Shown here: positions 31,509 to 32,808 of the stretch, piece after piece | How positions within the stretch are numbered: the stretch's first letter is position 1 | Layout of the letters: every line of letters starts with the position of its first letter | Assembly: GCF_000143415.4 (NCBI RefSeq) | Contig: NW_003314324.1 | Span: 1-32,808 of the forward strand | From: Selaginella moellendorffii | Lineage: Eukaryota > Streptophyta > Lycopodiopsida > Selaginellales > Selaginellaceae | Direction of reading: 5' to 3' | Length of the DNA stretch: 32,808 nt | Translations under genes and position numbers: made by a program | Notes under the pieces: generated by a model | What the model was told of the DNA's origin: nothing | Databases searched by the model: none | What the model saw: only the letters and a program-made list of their open reading frames with translations

Positions 31509-32808
31509 CCTCGAACCCTGAGGAATCATAGGTTCCCCAGTTATGGGATCTCTCTTGAAGAGTTTAATGCCATCCACTGGCAGCCACACTGTGTCCCATT
31601 CTCTCATCTTGTACCTCATCACTGGAGCACCATCACGCATGCTGAAATGAAACTGAAGAAGCTTGGAGTGGCCAATCAGCGTTTCGGATCCATCCCTGAT
31701 GTAGCCTCTTACAAACCCCTTAAAGTCTGGAACTTCTATCACAAGTGCAGCTTCAACAGTGCCTTTGATGCAATTTTGGAATTCATCGTAGAGTTGTGGG
31801 AGGGTGAGGACATTAGATTGCCGGAGGGACTCTGCCAGGTGACTGAACATGGCATCGACGTCTTCATGGGTGTGCCCAACCATGAGAAAGCCAAGTGTAA
31901 CCGTTTCAAATATGCCTTTGGCAACAAGCATCGCCAAGTACGCGAAGACGTACATGTTTTTGTTCTCACTGCCAGCATTGTCTGTTTGGAGCAGAAGATG
32001 GGGTGGAAGGCCACATCGGCCGCAAGAACTTCCTTGAGATTCTGCTTCGTTTGGATGAGGCTGTGCATTCACCGGGCGACCAGCCTCGTCGGAATGGCAT
32101 GAGGCCTCACGTGATAACCCTACAATCTGACGGCCAACATATTCACTGGGATGGCATGGGGCCCCATGCGATACTGCAAGCCTTTGCTCCTCCTCCAGCT
32201 GAACCCTATATGGGGTTCGATCGACAGGGCCTTATGCAAGGGTTGGCCGTTTAGCTCAGTTTGCGCACTTTGTAGAGACCTTAAGTGTTTTGCTAGGGAC
32301 GCAATCATCATGTTTCCACCCCCGCCACCCCATAGAGGTACAAAGAAGTTCCCATAGTTCTGGGCACCATGGCCATGAGCGATTATGCCAAACAGAGACA
32401 CAGGCAGCTGCATGGATGAAGAGATTGCCTTGGGGGCAGGATTGAGTCGAGGTAAGCATGTCTTTTTCTGGTCCATTTTGTCGTGGATGATGCAGAGGTA
32501 AGAGTCAGGTCTCTCCATGGAGAGAATTCTGTTATGATAATATGCAGTCCTGCAGCTTCTCTACTCGATGTTGTGGTCGAGCTGCCTTCTAACCAACGTC
32601 TTTCGCTCTTGAGCGCTGCAAGAATTCTTCGACAAAGCCATTTTGATAGCAGTGCACTCGTCACACTTTGAAAAGCTGGAGTACTTTCCTATACTCACAT
32701 CCCTGAACCTGTTGCTCCACAATCTACTAAATCTAGATTGGCTCAGCTTCCTATAGCCATTACTCTGGAGTTCCCAATTCACATCTTCCAATATAGCCCC
32801 CTTGGTAT
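31509..32808 (-). pseudogene. DUF7869-type transposon gene, N-terminal and core part (split by retroelement)
   Basis: The frame is open from the right edge of the window. In order: SRFSRLWSNRFRDVSIG with FSKCDECTAIK (32791 down), LCIIHDKMDQKKTCLPRL, IIAHGHG, then a likely intron of roughly 32050-32190 carrying two 22-bp palindromes, then LIQTKQNLKEVLAADV, LPPHLLLQTDN with SENKNMYVFAYLAML, and FLMVGHTHEDVDAMF. The order LQTDN...ENKN...GHTHED is that of DUF7869-type proteins, which are often transposon-borne; Asp of TDN and the His/Glu/Asp of HTHED look like a conserved metal-site set, but the chemistry is not known to me. Damage: a TAG at 32561-32563, and a one-base frame change near 32010. 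The C-terminal part is at 23601-24196 beyond the retroelement. The frame runs into the LTR and ends there. Confidence 0.65.
32094..32172. repeat. Two more copies of the 22-bp palindrome, in the DUF7869 intron
   Basis: Copies at 32094-32115 (ATGGCATGAGG, CCTCACGTGAT) and 32151-32172 (ATGGCATGGGG, CCCCATGCGAT). They lie between two coding blocks of the DUF7869-type gene. The second is a near-perfect palindrome. Confidence 0.75.

Overview
This is nuclear DNA of a land plant. A class II LOB-domain (LBD) transcription factor and a STICHEL-type DnaX-like protein are both plant-specific, and the transposable elements are of plant type. The very short introns (54-97 bp) together with AT-rich, transposon-filled intergenic DNA suggest a lycophyte such as Selaginella. 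That species call is inference from gene structure and remembered protein families, not a database match.

Layout. Positions 1-882 hold the broken end of a pogo/Tigger-like DDE transposase, followed by about 2 kb of mostly non-coding, decayed repeat DNA. Positions 3240-8735 hold a STICHEL-like gene on the + strand, with an inferred leader intron and seven coding exons giving about 1270 aa. Positions 10439-11623 hold a two-exon class II LBD gene on the + strand, with an EAR-type repressor motif and a repeat-bearing leader. Positions 12928-14103 hold a single-exon minus-strand gene for a chymotrypsin-fold-like protein whose active site looks rewritten (His to Arg, Ser to Cys). These three genes do not form an operon or an obvious pathway. 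Telobox-like motifs lie upstream of the STICHEL-like and protease-like genes, and one sits far upstream of the LBD gene.

Positions 14104-22600 are AT-rich and gene-poor. They contain a candidate MITE, a tRNA-Phe pseudogene inside a GC-richer block, an LTR-element scar with a decayed primer-binding site, and short degenerate repeats.

Positions 22140-32808 hold a nested transposon. A minus-strand DUF7869-type gene is split by a Ty3/gypsy chromovirus that is also on the minus strand. The chromovirus has two LTRs, an initiator-Met-type PBS, a PPT, gag-protease, RT, RNase H, integrase and a chromodomain. The LTRs differ at only about 18 sites by eye, yet the coding region carries several nonsense codons, a deletion and two insertions. 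The 5' LTR has lost its outer end.

The most unusual non-coding signal is a family of about ten 22-bp imperfect palindromes (consensus halves ATGGCATGAGG and CCACATGCCAT). It is seen only around and inside the split DUF7869 gene. The most unusual protein is the protease-like one at 12928-14103.
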